A stretch of DNA of 64,000 nt from an uncultured delta proteobacterium (GTDB lineage Bacteria > Desulfobacterota > Desulfovibrionia > Desulfovibrionales > Desulfovibrionaceae), in the NCBI GenBank assembly GCA_900079685.1, contig LT599019.1, positions 295,864 to 359,863 on the forward strand. The letters are read 5' to 3'. The position numbers and the translations under genes were made by a program. Below are positions 19,873 through 28,084 of the stretch, in pieces. Every line of letters starts with the position of its first letter. Within the stretch, counting starts at the first letter, position 1. Below the pieces are notes generated by a model. It worked only from the letters and a program-made list of their open reading frames with translations. It did not search any database and was not told where the DNA came from.

Positions 19873-20907
19873 ATGCGCCGGGACACACGCGAAACATCGG
19901 TTATGACCGCTGTCATCGAGCGGTACATACGTACCGGGGAACCGGTCGCGTCCGGCTCTGTTGCCAGGGAAAGCCGCCTGGGGCTTTCCTCCGCGAGCAT
20001 CCGCGCGATCATGGCCGCGCTGACGGAAAAGGGATACCTTGAACAGCCGCACGTTTCCGCAGGCCGCGTCCCGACCGCCAAAGCGTTCAGGCTGTACGTC
20101 GATACTCTTCTTGCGCCGCGCCCCCTCTCCAAAGGACAAAAAGAGGCGCTCGTCGCGGCGCTCGGTGTGGCGGATGCGGATATTTCGCAGATTCTGCGCC
20201 GCGCCAGCGCCGTGGTTGCGAGCCACTCCATGCAGCTCGGCGTGGTGCTCGCGCCCAGGCGTGGGGAAATGCGGTGGCGCACAATAGAATTTTCGCCCGT
20301 CAGCGCCAATTTGGTGCTGGCCGTGCTCATCCTTGACGGCGGGAGCGTCCGGACCCGGATGGTGGCCGTGCAAACCGCCTATTCCGCCGACGAGCTTGCC
20401 CGGTTCAGCAACTGTCTGAACAGCCACTTCAAGGGGTGCACGCTCGCACAAGCGCGGCTGCGCATCGAGACGGAGCTGGAACTGGCCGAGGAAAAACTGG
20501 AAGAGATGTGGCGCAAGGCGCTGGCGCTCTCCATACCGGCCCTGGACGACAGCGGCGCCGAGCGGGAATTTTTCATGGACGGCATCGGGCAGGTATCGCA
20601 TACTTCCGCGTTCGCCGATGCCGGACGGCTCAGGGAGCTTTTATCCTTCATGGAAGAGCGCCCCAAAATCCTGGACCTTCTGGAACGGACCATGGCCAGT
20701 CCCGATGTTTCCGTTTCCTTTATCCAGGGCGAATACGACGCGACCCCCTGGGCCGTGGTCAGCGCGCCCTACGCGCCGCGAGAGGACAAAGCCCCCCTCG
20801 GTGTGGTCAGCGCGATAGGCCTTTTGCATATGAACTACGCCACCGTTCTGCCCGTGGTGGGGGCCGTCGCCGCATCGGTTGCCAGCGTTATGCGCAGCCG
20901 ACTGTAA
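19873..20907 (+). CDS. hrcA: Heat-inducible transcription repressor HrcA
   Basis: HrcA represses class I heat-shock operons by binding CIRCE, with GroEL as helper. The 344 residues match the family length. The N-terminal winged helix contains VIERYIRTGEPVASGSVA and LGLSSASIRAIMAALTEKGYL, followed by EQPHVSAGRVPTAKAFRLYVD, the most diagnostic HrcA block. The GAF-like C-terminal domain ends with GVVSAIGLLHMNYATVLPVV. TGAGGAAG precedes the ATG. It sits directly upstream of grpE, the standard hrcA-grpE arrangement, although dnaK and dnaJ do not follow here. Confidence 0.95.
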   Translation: MRRDTRETSVMTAVIERYIRTGEPVASGSVARESRLGLSSASIRAIMAALTEKGYLEQPHVSAGRVPTAKAFRLYVDTLLAPRPLSKGQKEALVAALGVADADISQILRRASAVVASHSMQLGVVLAPRRGEMRWRTIEFSPVSANLVLAVLILDGGSVRTRMVAVQTAYSADELARFSNCLNSHFKGCTLAQARLRIETELELAEEKLEEMWRKALALSIPALDDSGAEREFFMDGIGQVSHTSAFADAGRLRELLSFMEERPKILDLLERTMASPDVSVSFIQGEYDATPWAVVSAPYAPREDKAPLGVVSAIGLLHMNYATVLPVVGAVAASVASVMRSRL

Positions 20908-20932
20908 TTACGCTCCAAGGAGAATCGAGATA

Positions 20933-21733
20933 ATGGTACGCAAACCCTTCAGCAACCCCTACGGAAACGACCCCCTCGGCGACGATAGCCCGGTGATTGA
21001 TCCGGCCTCCGTTTATCAGGCGGACCCGGAGATCAATTTCGACAACGTCAAGCAGGCGCCGGGAATGAAGCCCCAGTACGCCGAGCATGACCACGCCGCG
21101 AAACAGGGCGGGCACGATACCGATCAGGCCAAGACCATCCTGGAAAAACTCCGGGAAGCCAGGGCCGCGTCCGAGGCCCAGGCGGCGAAAGCCGCGTCCG
21201 AGCATGGCGCGAAAGCCGCCCCCGAGCATGGCGCGAAAGCCGCCCCCGAGCACGGCGCGAAAGCCGCCTCCGAGCATGGCGAGAAAACCGCTCCGGAAGA
21301 GTGCCCCCATTGCGCGGATGCGGAAAAAGCCCGCCTCATGGCCCTTGCCGACCTGGAAAACGCCCGCAAACGCCTTACGCGGGAAAAAGAGGAGTTCGTC
21401 AAATTCGCCGGAGAATCCATCCTGGCGGACATCCTTCCCGCCCTGGACAACCTCGACCTGGCGCTGGCCTATGCCCCGCAGGGCAAGGAATGCCACAATT
21501 TCGTGGTGGGCGTGGACATGACCCGCAAACTCCTGCTCGACGCGCTGGCGAAACACGGCCTGCAGCAGGTCGGCGACCTTGGCGAAACCTTTGACCCCGC
21601 CAAACACGAAGCCGTGGAAATGCAGCCCCACCCGGAATATGAATCCGGCCAGGTCTGCGGTCTCATGAACAAGGGCTACCGTCTGAAAGACCGCCTCATC
21701 CGCCCGGCCAGGGTCAAGGTCTGTAAAAACTAA
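20933..21733 (+). CDS. grpE: Nucleotide exchange factor GrpE
   Basis: GrpE releases ADP from DnaK. The conserved core is in the C-terminal half: ALADLENARKRLTREKEEF (coiled coil), ILADILPALDNLDLALAY, VVGVDMTRKLLLDALAKHGL and FDPAKHEAVEMQP, ending NKGYRLKDRLIRPARVKVCK. At 266 residues it is longer than usual (about 190-200) because of an N-terminal extension of about 115 residues with an EHGAKAA-type repeat and a CPHCADAEK motif just before the coiled coil. AAGGAG is ten bases before the ATG. The gene follows hrcA by 25 bases. Confidence 0.95.
   Translation: MVRKPFSNPYGNDPLGDDSPVIDPASVYQADPEINFDNVKQAPGMKPQYAEHDHAAKQGGHDTDQAKTILEKLREARAASEAQAAKAASEHGAKAAPEHGAKAAPEHGAKAASEHGEKTAPEECPHCADAEKARLMALADLENARKRLTREKEEFVKFAGESILADILPALDNLDLALAYAPQGKECHNFVVGVDMTRKLLLDALAKHGLQQVGDLGETFDPAKHEAVEMQPHPEYESGQVCGLMNKGYRLKDRLIRPARVKVCKN
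21191..21286 (+). repeat. Four 24-base tandem repeats inside grpE
   Basis: Four consecutive copies with few differences begin GCCGCGTCCGAGCATGGCGC, each ending in AAA and encoding AA(S/P)EHGAK or EK. A degenerate fifth unit precedes them. The unit is a multiple of three, so copy-number change keeps the frame and only alters linker length. Confidence 0.85.
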
Positions 21734-21763
21734 CGCACCTGCCGCGCCGTGAGAAAACGTAAG

Positions 21764-21792
21764 ACCCCGCCATGACGGCGGGTTCGTGCGTT
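21764..21792 (+). terminator. Probable terminator after grpE
   Basis: Six-base stem CCCGCC/GGCGGG with an ATGAC loop, followed by TTCGTGCGTTTT, in the short gap between convergent grpE and the FAD protein gene. The stem is short and the T-run is delayed. Confidence 0.42.
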
Positions 21793-21805
21793 TTGTATAA
21801 AGCGG

Positions 21806-23413
21806 TCACGCTGAAACGGTTATATTCCCATCCGCGTATGCGCAAAAAACCGGCCGTTCCCAAGCCGGATCACTGTCCGGATAATCCGCGCGGTAATGCG
21901 AGCCTCGACTTTCCTTCCGCGCGAGCGCGCTCCGGACAACGGCTTCCGCCACCAGCAGGGTGCGGCGGAAGGCTCCGGCACTGTTGCCGGCGTCATCCCG
22001 GGCCGCGCGCAAGCGCGCAATTTCCCGCAGCGCGGTGTGCAACCCCGTTTCGTCCCGCATGAGGGAGACATGCTCCCATAGCACGTCCCGCAAATCGCGC
22101 ATCGCGGGTTCACAGTTCCCGGCCGCCGCGACGGCGCCGGACGCGCTTTCCGCATCAGGCGCCACGGGCGCTCCGGCCCCGGCGGCAACGGACCGGCACT
22201 CATTGGCGGCGGCAACCCCCGCGGCTCTGCCGAACACCGACGCTTCCATCAGCGCGGCGCCGGCGATGCGGTTCACGCCGTGCACCCCGCCGCAGACCTC
22301 CCCGGCGGCGTATAGGCCGGGCACGCTCGTCCGCCCGTCCCGGTCGATACGGATGCCGCCAAGGGTATAATGCACGGCCGGTGAGCCTTTGAGCCAGTCC
22401 TTGCGCAGGTTGATGCCGTGTTTGGCGACCGTCTCGCTGTAGTGGCGAAAATGCCCTTGCAGCGCCTCCTCAGGCATATTGGTGCAGTCCACGTAGACGC
22501 AGCCGTCCACCCCGCGCCCGGCCCGCACTTCCAGAAAGATGGCGCGCGCCATGGCGTCCCGCCGGGCCATCTCGCCCTTGGGGTCGTACCGATCCATGAA
22601 CCGTTCGCCGTCGCGGTTGCGCAGAACGGCCCCGGCCCAGAACATGATCCCGGATATGGGGGTTTTAACGGGACTGAACATCATGGTCGGGTAAAACTGC
22701 ACGAACTCCATGTCCCGCGCGGCGCACCCCGCTTCCAGAGCCATGCCGATCCCGTCGCCGTATATGTCGGAAACGTTGTTGTGCCGCCGGAAAAGCCCGC
22801 CGTACCCGCCGGTGGCAAGAATGACGGCCCCGGCCTGGAGCACGCGGCGGATCCCGGTTTTGCGCTCATAGGCCGCCACGCCCGTAACCCGTCCCTCCTG
22901 CTTGAGGAGATTCGTCACGCGCAGGCCGTCCCAAAAAACAACGCCCGCCTCGCGCGCCCGCGCGGCGAGAGGGGCGAGAAACGTCATGCCCCGCGCGGCG
23001 TATGCTACGCGGCTCCAGTCGGTCGGCACGGTGCGCGGCAGGGAATGGCCGGGAGGCTGCACGCGGTTGAACCCCGGGCCCTGACGCAGAAACGAGACGC
23101 CCATCCGTTCAAGGAAGAGGAGAATTTCTTCGGATTCATTGGCGAGCCGGGAGGCCAGCGCGGGGTCCGCGATGCCCTGGCCGGAGGCAAGCAGATCGCC
23201 GAGGTAGGCTTCGGCCGTATTCCCGGCGTCACAAGTGGCCGCGGAAATAACGCCCCCGGCCACCACGGTGTTCCCGGACCGGCCCACCGGGCCAAGACTG
23301 ACGACGGCCACGCTCCGCCCCTGCTGCCGGGCGGCCAGGGCGGCCATAAGACCGGCCATGCCGCCGCCGACGACAAGGACATCCGGACGGGCATACGATG
23401 ATCGCTGCGGCAT
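21806..23413 (-). CDS. FAD-dependent oxidoreductase, fumarate reductase/L-aspartate oxidase-like flavoprotein
   Basis: The 535-residue protein has the dinucleotide fold VLVVGGGMAGLMAALAA at residues 12-28, then SGNTVVAGGVISAA, ILATGGYGGLF, SPAVHYTLGGIRID and GLYAAGEVCGGVHGVNRIAG with ALMEASVFGRAAG. These are landmarks of the succinate dehydrogenase/fumarate reductase/NadB flavoprotein family. The usual QFHPT block reads QFYPTMMF, so the substrate may not be succinate, fumarate or aspartate. A separate helical C-terminal region of about 100 residues is present. AGGAGA precedes the start. No iron-sulfur or membrane subunit is adjacent, so it works alone or with distant partners. Confidence 0.8.
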   Translation of the reverse strand: MPQRSSYARPDVLVVGGGMAGLMAALAARQQGRSVAVVSLGPVGRSGNTVVAGGVISAATCDAGNTAEAYLGDLLASGQGIADPALASRLANESEEILLFLERMGVSFLRQGPGFNRVQPPGHSLPRTVPTDWSRVAYAARGMTFLAPLAARAREAGVVFWDGLRVTNLLKQEGRVTGVAAYERKTGIRRVLQAGAVILATGGYGGLFRRHNNVSDIYGDGIGMALEAGCAARDMEFVQFYPTMMFSPVKTPISGIMFWAGAVLRNRDGERFMDRYDPKGEMARRDAMARAIFLEVRAGRGVDGCVYVDCTNMPEEALQGHFRHYSETVAKHGINLRKDWLKGSPAVHYTLGGIRIDRDGRTSVPGLYAAGEVCGGVHGVNRIAGAALMEASVFGRAAGVAAANECRSVAAGAGAPVAPDAESASGAVAAAGNCEPAMRDLRDVLWEHVSLMRDETGLHTALREIARLRAARDDAGNSAGAFRRTLLVAEAVVRSALARKESRGSHYRADYPDSDPAWERPVFCAYADGNITVSA

Positions 23414-23470
23414 ACGCTCTCCTTGCGGCGGCCCGACGAACCGTGAAGACGAGCCGGGGACAGGGTCGTG

Positions 23471-24004
23471 CTAGGCTTCGGCGGCGGCCCATTCGCGGAT
23501 TTTCTTCGATTCGCCCTCCCAATCCCGGGAGAGGCGGCGCGAGAGAAATTCCGCGTACATGGCGTCGATAAAGGAAAGGCAGATTTCCGTCAGGTGGATT
23601 TTTTCGTAAAACAGGGCGTCCGGGTCGTCGTCCTGGGAGTCGCCCTTTTCCACTGTCGGCGTTTTCAGGCTGCCGAGGGAGAGGTCCGCGGCCTTCAGCG
23701 TCACCTGCCAGACCTCCGGGTCCCGCGTGAAGCGCACCAGCGCCCGCGTGACCTGTTTGCCGGTGGCGAGGCCCAGCCGCGCTTCGCGCAGTTCGCTCAT
23801 CACGCCGGAAACGCTGGCGGTTTCCTTGGCGTCGCCTTCCCCGCCCTGCACCACGATGCGCTGCTCCATGGAAACCGTGAAATCCGGCCCGTTGTCCGGG
23901 GACTTGAAAACCGGGTCGTTGTCCGAACGGAACCAGAGCCAGGTCAGAAATTCCTGCCCCAGAACGATGTCCGTGCTTTCGCCAAGATACGGTATGCTGC
24001 TCAT
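23471..24004 (-). CDS. Conserved hypothetical protein downstream of rdgC
   Basis: Function not recognised. The 177-residue acidic, soluble protein starts MSSIPYLGESTDIVLGQEFL, has WLWFRSDNDP, a central LATGKQVTRALVRFTRDPEVWQ block and a C-terminal helical part (FIDAMYAEFLSRRLSRDW). It begins nine bases after the rdgC stop and is therefore co-transcribed with it. The in-frame GTG six bases upstream is less likely because GGGAG is spaced five bases from the ATG. Given the coupling it may work with RdgC or represent the C-terminal part of a split RdgC-like protein. Confidence 0.7.
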   Translation of the reverse strand: MSSIPYLGESTDIVLGQEFLTWLWFRSDNDPVFKSPDNGPDFTVSMEQRIVVQGGEGDAKETASVSGVMSELREARLGLATGKQVTRALVRFTRDPEVWQVTLKAADLSLGSLKTPTVEKGDSQDDDPDALFYEKIHLTEICLSFIDAMYAEFLSRRLSRDWEGESKKIREWAAAEA

Positions 24005-24013
24005 GCTCACTCC

Positions 24014-24628
24014 CTAAGCGAAGCGGGTCGGTTCTAAGTGATCGAGTTTGGCGAGGCAGTCGTCGCCGAGAATTTTGGCCGCCAGGCCGTAAGGGGTCAG
24101 CTGGTCAAGGTCCAGGTTGAAACTTTTGGTGAAATGCTCCTGGAAGGCCTCGATCATCTTGGACTGGGTGGACGCGAAAAAAACCATGTTGTCCGCCGTG
24201 TTCCAGACCACGTTGAATTCCGCCGGGATGGGGAGGGTGCGCGTTCTGAGCTTCAACTCCACCTGCTCGCGGATTTCCTTCTTGCGCTCGCGGGAAATGT
24301 ACTTCTTGCCCTGCTCACGGTTGCGCGCTTCCTCGGCCTTCATGGCGACGCCCGTGTGCTTCTTGAGGACGGCGGGGGGCACGCGGCGGGTATCCAGGCG
24401 CAGGGAAAATGCGATGTACGCCCCTTTCTGGGGCGGTTCCTCACGCCATTCGGCATCGAGCATGTCCTCAAAGCTGACCCAGCCGAGGGACCGCTCGTCG
24501 GAAGTCTCGTCAATATCGCGGAACGCGTGCTGCTTGAGCCTGTCCAGAATCTCGCCCCACAGGGACTGCGGCACGGGTTCGGTAATGCGGAAGCGGGTGA
24601 AACTGCTGCTTGATTTCAAAAAAGCCAT
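24014..24628 (-). CDS. rdgC: RdgC-like recombination-associated protein
   Basis: The 204-residue protein starts MAFLKSSSSFTRFRI and shows GWVSFEDMLDAEW, KGAYIAFSLRLDTRRVPPAVLKKH, EIREQVELKLRTRTLPIPAEF, and the C-terminal NLDLDQLTPYGLAAKIL. This is the RdgC pattern, a ring-forming DNA-binding protein that modulates RecA filaments. It is about 100 residues shorter than the E. coli protein. AAGGGGAGT lies before the ATG. An acidic partner gene follows with a nine-base gap, and two small envelope proteins lie upstream. Confidence 0.72.
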   Translation of the reverse strand: MAFLKSSSSFTRFRITEPVPQSLWGEILDRLKQHAFRDIDETSDERSLGWVSFEDMLDAEWREEPPQKGAYIAFSLRLDTRRVPPAVLKKHTGVAMKAEEARNREQGKKYISRERKKEIREQVELKLRTRTLPIPAEFNVVWNTADNMVFFASTQSKMIEAFQEHFTKSFNLDLDQLTPYGLAAKILGDDCLAKLDHLEPTRFA

Positions 24629-24751
24629 GGCACTCCCCTTGGAAAAACTGGCCCGCCAGGGACCGGCCAGGGACCGGGCGGACCAGTTTTTTACCGCATT
24701 CTCCCCTGGAACGCCAGAAGATATCGAGCGGGGCGCCGTGCGGCTTCCCGC

Positions 24752-24940
24752 CTACGCCGCGACTGAGGAAAAGAGCAGCATGACGGCGGCCTGCATAGTG
24801 AACGTGAGCGCGAGCCACCGCCTGAGGACAGCCGCGACGCCGTGCTCGAGCAGGTCCTCCAACTCGGCCGCGACCGTATCCCGCATCTTCCTTCCCGGAC
24901 CGTGCAACCACAGATATGGTCCCCTTCCAGGCGCAATCAT
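24752..24940 (-). CDS. Small membrane protein, hypothetical
   Basis: A 62-residue frame with an amphipathic middle (RKMRDTVAAELEDLLEHGV) and a C-terminal hydrophobic segment (WLALTFTMQAAVMLLFSSVA) that could be a membrane anchor. GGGAG lies four bases before the ATG, and the ATG is 11 bases after the stop of the small secreted gene upstream, which argues for a genuine gene in an operon. Function unknown; codon use alone does not prove it. Confidence 0.48.
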   Translation of the reverse strand: MIAPGRGPYLWLHGPGRKMRDTVAAELEDLLEHGVAAVLRRWLALTFTMQAAVMLLFSSVAA

Positions 24941-24951
24941 CCCGCTCCCGA

Positions 24952-25257
24952 TCAATTGGCGGTCTCCATCGGCTCCCGCTCAATGACGACATTTTGCGGC
25001 ACGCGCGGCGCAGTGGCATCCCCTGCCTCGCGGACAGCGGGTTTGGCGGGTTCCGGCTTCGTGAACTCGCCATTGCCGCTCACCTTGCGGGACGACTGCC
25101 GGGCCGGGCTGAAATCGTCGTACGCGCCGCCGAGCCTGCCGATGCCCTGTGCGCCCGCCGGGCCGGTATCCCTGTCGCTGGCGTAAGCGGGCAAAGCCGC
25201 CGCCATAACCAGCAAACCGGCTGCAACGGCAGTCCGGGTACATACTCTGATAGTCAT
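24952..25257 (-). CDS. Small secreted hypothetical protein
   Basis: The 101-residue product has a clear signal peptide (TIRVCTRTAVAAGLLVMAAA, cleaved after PAYA). The mature part is about 75 residues, polar, with no recognised domain (GGAYDDFSPARQSSRKVSG, then VPQNVVIEREP). A GTG nine bases upstream is possible, but GAGGTG is spaced six bases from the ATG. The gene is preceded by a striking 34-base near-palindrome, listed separately, and followed by a small membrane protein. Confidence 0.62.
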   Translation of the reverse strand: MTIRVCTRTAVAAGLLVMAAALPAYASDRDTGPAGAQGIGRLGGAYDDFSPARQSSRKVSGNGEFTKPEPAKPAVREAGDATAPRVPQNVVIEREPMETAN

Positions 25258-25273
25258 GTTGTGCACCTCTCAT

Positions 25274-25307
25274 GGTATCTCTCTCCCGATATCGGGAGGA
25301 AGATACC
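25274..25307 (-). promoter_or_regulatory. 34-base near-perfect palindrome upstream of small secreted gene
   Basis: GGTATCT at the left end and AGATACC at the right flank CTCCCGATATCGGGAG; only the third and fourth internal pairs are mismatched. It ends 16 bases before the ATG of the small secreted protein, inside its 5' leader or promoter. It could be an operator or a leader hairpin that occludes the ribosome site. Confidence 0.5.
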
Positions 25308-25762
25308 ATACACCACATTCCGGCTGAGGCGGCCATGATTGTTGCGGCAGCCAGTATCTCATCCGGAAATACAACCTTTCCGCCATGCCGGGATTGATGA
25401 GTTGCGCGCACGCCACCGCCTCACCTTTTTATCTGTCTTCTTGCCGGGGGGCGGACCACTCACACCCAGGAGTGACGTCTGTTTACCGGCACCACGGGTG
25501 TCTGGACCCAAGTTGGTCCGAATGATGAATTTTAAATTTCTTTGACATTATGTACTGATTTAAATTAACTAAAGTAATGCCCTAAAAATTTAATTTTTCT
25601 GGATATTTTGCATAAAACAATCTCTTTGTCACTATTTCTATTGAAAACAACATGATGAAGGGTGAGATCGGGGAACATCCGGGAGGTTTCTTTGTTGCCT
25701 CGAGTTTCGCTGGGTACGGCGTGGAATTGCCACGGCTTTCATACTATAAGGAGGACAAACCA
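25308..25762. other. AT-rich intergenic region ahead of the NCS1 operon
   Basis: No gene is supported in these 455 bases. The left half is GC-rich and unremarkable. From about 25500 the sequence turns AT-rich, unlike the surrounding DNA. GGACCCAAGTTGGTCC (25504-25519) is an inverted repeat of GGACC/GGTCC, and TTGACA (25542-25547) 22 bases later could be a -35 box, with a poor -10 (TTAACT) 17 bases on. This probably holds the NCS1 operon promoter and an operator. Confidence 0.5.
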
Positions 25763-27181
25763 ATGACAGACGTAACGAAAACGCGGATATCGGGAGATAC
25801 TGAGTTCACATTGATGCCGGTGCCGATATCGGATCGCAGGGCAACCTGGAAGCAGATTCTGGTCTGGATCGGTTTCGGGTATGTGGTTACAGGGCTGTTC
25901 GTGGGTGGGGTTCTGGCCGGATTCGGCGGGCAGCCCGGCGTTTCCTACCACGATGCCCTCTGGTCCATAGCTCTGGGCATGGGGGCCTTATTCATTTTGA
26001 CATCGCTCCTGGGCGTCGCCTCACAAAGAACCGGGTTCAACCTCGCGCTCCTCAGCCGGTATTCTTACGGAGCCAGGGGAGCCAATATCGTCATGCTGGT
26101 CATGGCCTTGCTGACCTTGGGGTGGTTTTCGTCAATTACCGGAATGGTCGGGCAGATATGGGGGTCTTTTTTAGGAAACGTTTCCGGTATAACGGTTTTT
26201 GACCCCGCGGCTATCGGCCGGTCGGGCTTTCCTGCAGTCACGTTGGAGGAATTTCTCTCCTGCGTGGTGTTCGGCATAATTTTCACCTACACCGCGGCCC
26301 TGGGTATCAAGGGACTGGAGCTTATCGCCATTCCGGTGGCCCCGGCCATCCTGATCATTGCCCTGTGGGTGGGGGGAGGCATGTTGGCCGAGGGCGGAGG
26401 GTATGACGTTTTTGTCGGCAAAGCCAACCAGCTCGGCGGCCTGGGCATGGGCACAGCGATCACCGCTGTTGTCGGAAGCTGGATTGCCGGGGCTATCATG
26501 GGCTGTGACCTGTTCCGGTTCAACAGGAATATTCCGGCAGTGTTCCTGTGCGCTGCGGCCTGTTTCATCATTACTAACCCCCTGCTCAATATTATCGGCT
26601 ATATGGGGTCAATTTCCGTAGGCCAGTTTAACTACGTGGCCTGGATGTTGAAACAGGGTTTGGGCCTGGCCATACTTGGGGTGATTGCCTGGACGCTTTC
26701 GCTCTGGACGACGAATGACGGGGAACTCTACTGCAATGCGCTGTATACAAGACCCTTCCTGCATTCTTACGGTCTTTCCGTAACCAAGAACAAACTGGTG
26801 TTCGGCGCGGGTATTCTCGGCACTATTCTCGGCGCTCTCGGCTTTTACCAGCTCTTTTTCAACACGTTCATCACTGTCCTGGGAACCGTCGCGCCGCCAC
26901 TGGCCGGTCCCATCATTGCGGATTACTTCATTGTCAGAAAAAAATACGTTGTTGCCAATTACAACAGGCAACCGTTATACCGCAGCGCCGGAATCGCTTC
27001 TTTTCTTGCCGCGGCCGTGCTGGCCCTGATTCTGCAATACGCCATCATCATTCCCAACCTGCCTTCCGGTCTTCTCTCACTGGTAGTGGCTATTGCCCTG
27101 TATCCTGTTCTATATTCCATAACTGCGGACAGCGCGGCGGACCGTGAGTTGGGGCAGGCGCCGGTCAGGGCTTCACGCTGA
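25763..27181 (+). CDS. NCS1-family nucleobase/cation symporter (cytosine/hydantoin permease type)
   Basis: The 472-residue protein has about 12 predicted membrane segments and NCS1 landmarks such as LLSRYSYGARGANIVMLVMA, GWFSSITGMVGQIWG, GSWIAGAIMGCDLFRFNRN and GPIIADYFIVRKKYV. NCS1 carriers import purines, pyrimidines, hydantoins and related amides with H+ or Na+. Substrate is not evident. AAGGAGG precedes the ATG; the frame is open 37 codons upstream but has no family match. A creatininase-family gene begins 23 bases later, so the imported compound is probably the substrate of that enzyme. Composition and promoter AT content differ from the neighbours, suggesting acquisition. Confidence 0.9.
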   Translation: MTDVTKTRISGDTEFTLMPVPISDRRATWKQILVWIGFGYVVTGLFVGGVLAGFGGQPGVSYHDALWSIALGMGALFILTSLLGVASQRTGFNLALLSRYSYGARGANIVMLVMALLTLGWFSSITGMVGQIWGSFLGNVSGITVFDPAAIGRSGFPAVTLEEFLSCVVFGIIFTYTAALGIKGLELIAIPVAPAILIIALWVGGGMLAEGGGYDVFVGKANQLGGLGMGTAITAVVGSWIAGAIMGCDLFRFNRNIPAVFLCAAACFIITNPLLNIIGYMGSISVGQFNYVAWMLKQGLGLAILGVIAWTLSLWTTNDGELYCNALYTRPFLHSYGLSVTKNKLVFGAGILGTILGALGFYQLFFNTFITVLGTVAPPLAGPIIADYFIVRKKYVVANYNRQPLYRSAGIASFLAAAVLALILQYAIIIPNLPSGLLSLVVAIALYPVLYSITADSAADRELGQAPVRASR

Positions 27182-27203
27182 ACCAACAGAAAAGGTAAGT
27201 ACC

Positions 27204-27998
27204 ATGAAAAAAACAGCCCTGAATGAATTTTCGACTCGTGAGTTGCGGGAAATGCTGGCCGCGGGAAAAATTGACAGCGCCATTGCCGTGTTCGGCAGTT
27301 GTGAGAGCCACGGGGACCACATGCCTCTCGGCCCGGACCTGTTCGTGCCCGAGGCTGTCGCCAGGCGCGCGGCGGAACGTCTTGAAAAGACAATTGTCCT
27401 GCCCGGAATACCTTTTGGCACCTCACTGCATTACAATGCCTTTCCCCTGGCCATATCCCTGCGCTTTGAAACAACCCAGGCCGTGGCCGAAGACATTCTG
27501 GAAAGTCTCATCACAAGCGGCATCAAGCATATCCTGATCTTCAACGGGCACGATGGCAACATACCGGCCCTGGAAATCGCGGGCCGGAAGGTCAAGAACA
27601 GGCATCCCGAAGCGGTTATTCTCTTTCTGCCCGCATGGTGGAACCTGCTTGACGCGCGCCTGCCCGGCCTTTTTGAGGTTTGGCAGGGCCTGGGACACGG
27701 CGGAGAAGGAGAGACATCCATTACCATGGCCGTAAAACCGGATCTTGTGGATATATCGTTCGCGAAACGCCAGATGCCTGAAGATTTGCTGAAAATGGGC
27801 CTGGACGGCAATACCTTATGGGATATCGCCGAGGTCTCGGCTACCGGCGCAACGGGTGACCCGACAAAGGCCACAACCGCGAAGGGAGAAAAGATGCTCG
27901 ATGCGTTGGTCGACATTGTGGTCGGCATGATCCGGGCAATGGAAAGGAATACTTGGGCATACGACTGCAGAAAAGAACCGCGTGATGTTGCGGAATAG
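27204..27998 (+). CDS. Creatininase-family amidohydrolase
   Basis: This 264-residue metalloenzyme shows the family's binuclear-metal blocks: FGSCESHGDHMPLGPDLF near residues 29-46, FNGHDGN near 113 and HGGEGETSIT near 173. They correspond to GSTEQHGxHLPLGTD, NGHGGN and AGexETS in creatinine amidohydrolases. Relatives open creatinine rings, hydrolyse formamides or act in F420 and riboflavin pathways, so the exact substrate is not known. It is the second gene of the NCS1 operon, followed by an M28 peptidase-like gene. The AAAGGT before the ATG is a weak ribosome site. Confidence 0.88.
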   Translation: MKKTALNEFSTRELREMLAAGKIDSAIAVFGSCESHGDHMPLGPDLFVPEAVARRAAERLEKTIVLPGIPFGTSLHYNAFPLAISLRFETTQAVAEDILESLITSGIKHILIFNGHDGNIPALEIAGRKVKNRHPEAVILFLPAWWNLLDARLPGLFEVWQGLGHGGEGETSITMAVKPDLVDISFAKRQMPEDLLKMGLDGNTLWDIAEVSATGATGDPTKATTAKGEKMLDALVDIVVGMIRAMERNTWAYDCRKEPRDVAE

Positions 27999-28026
27999 TG
28001 CGGTGCGGCAATGCAGGGGGAGTATG

Positions 28027-28044
28027 CCCCGACTCACATCGGGG
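28027..28044 (+). other. Small hairpin between creatininase and M28 genes
   Basis: CCCCGA and TCGGGG around a six-base loop, without a U-tract. It may give partial processing in the 86-base gap of the operon; significance low. Confidence 0.3.
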
Positions 28045-28084
28045 TTCCATTCCCGGCGCTGCCGTGCGGCGGGAGGTAATGATC

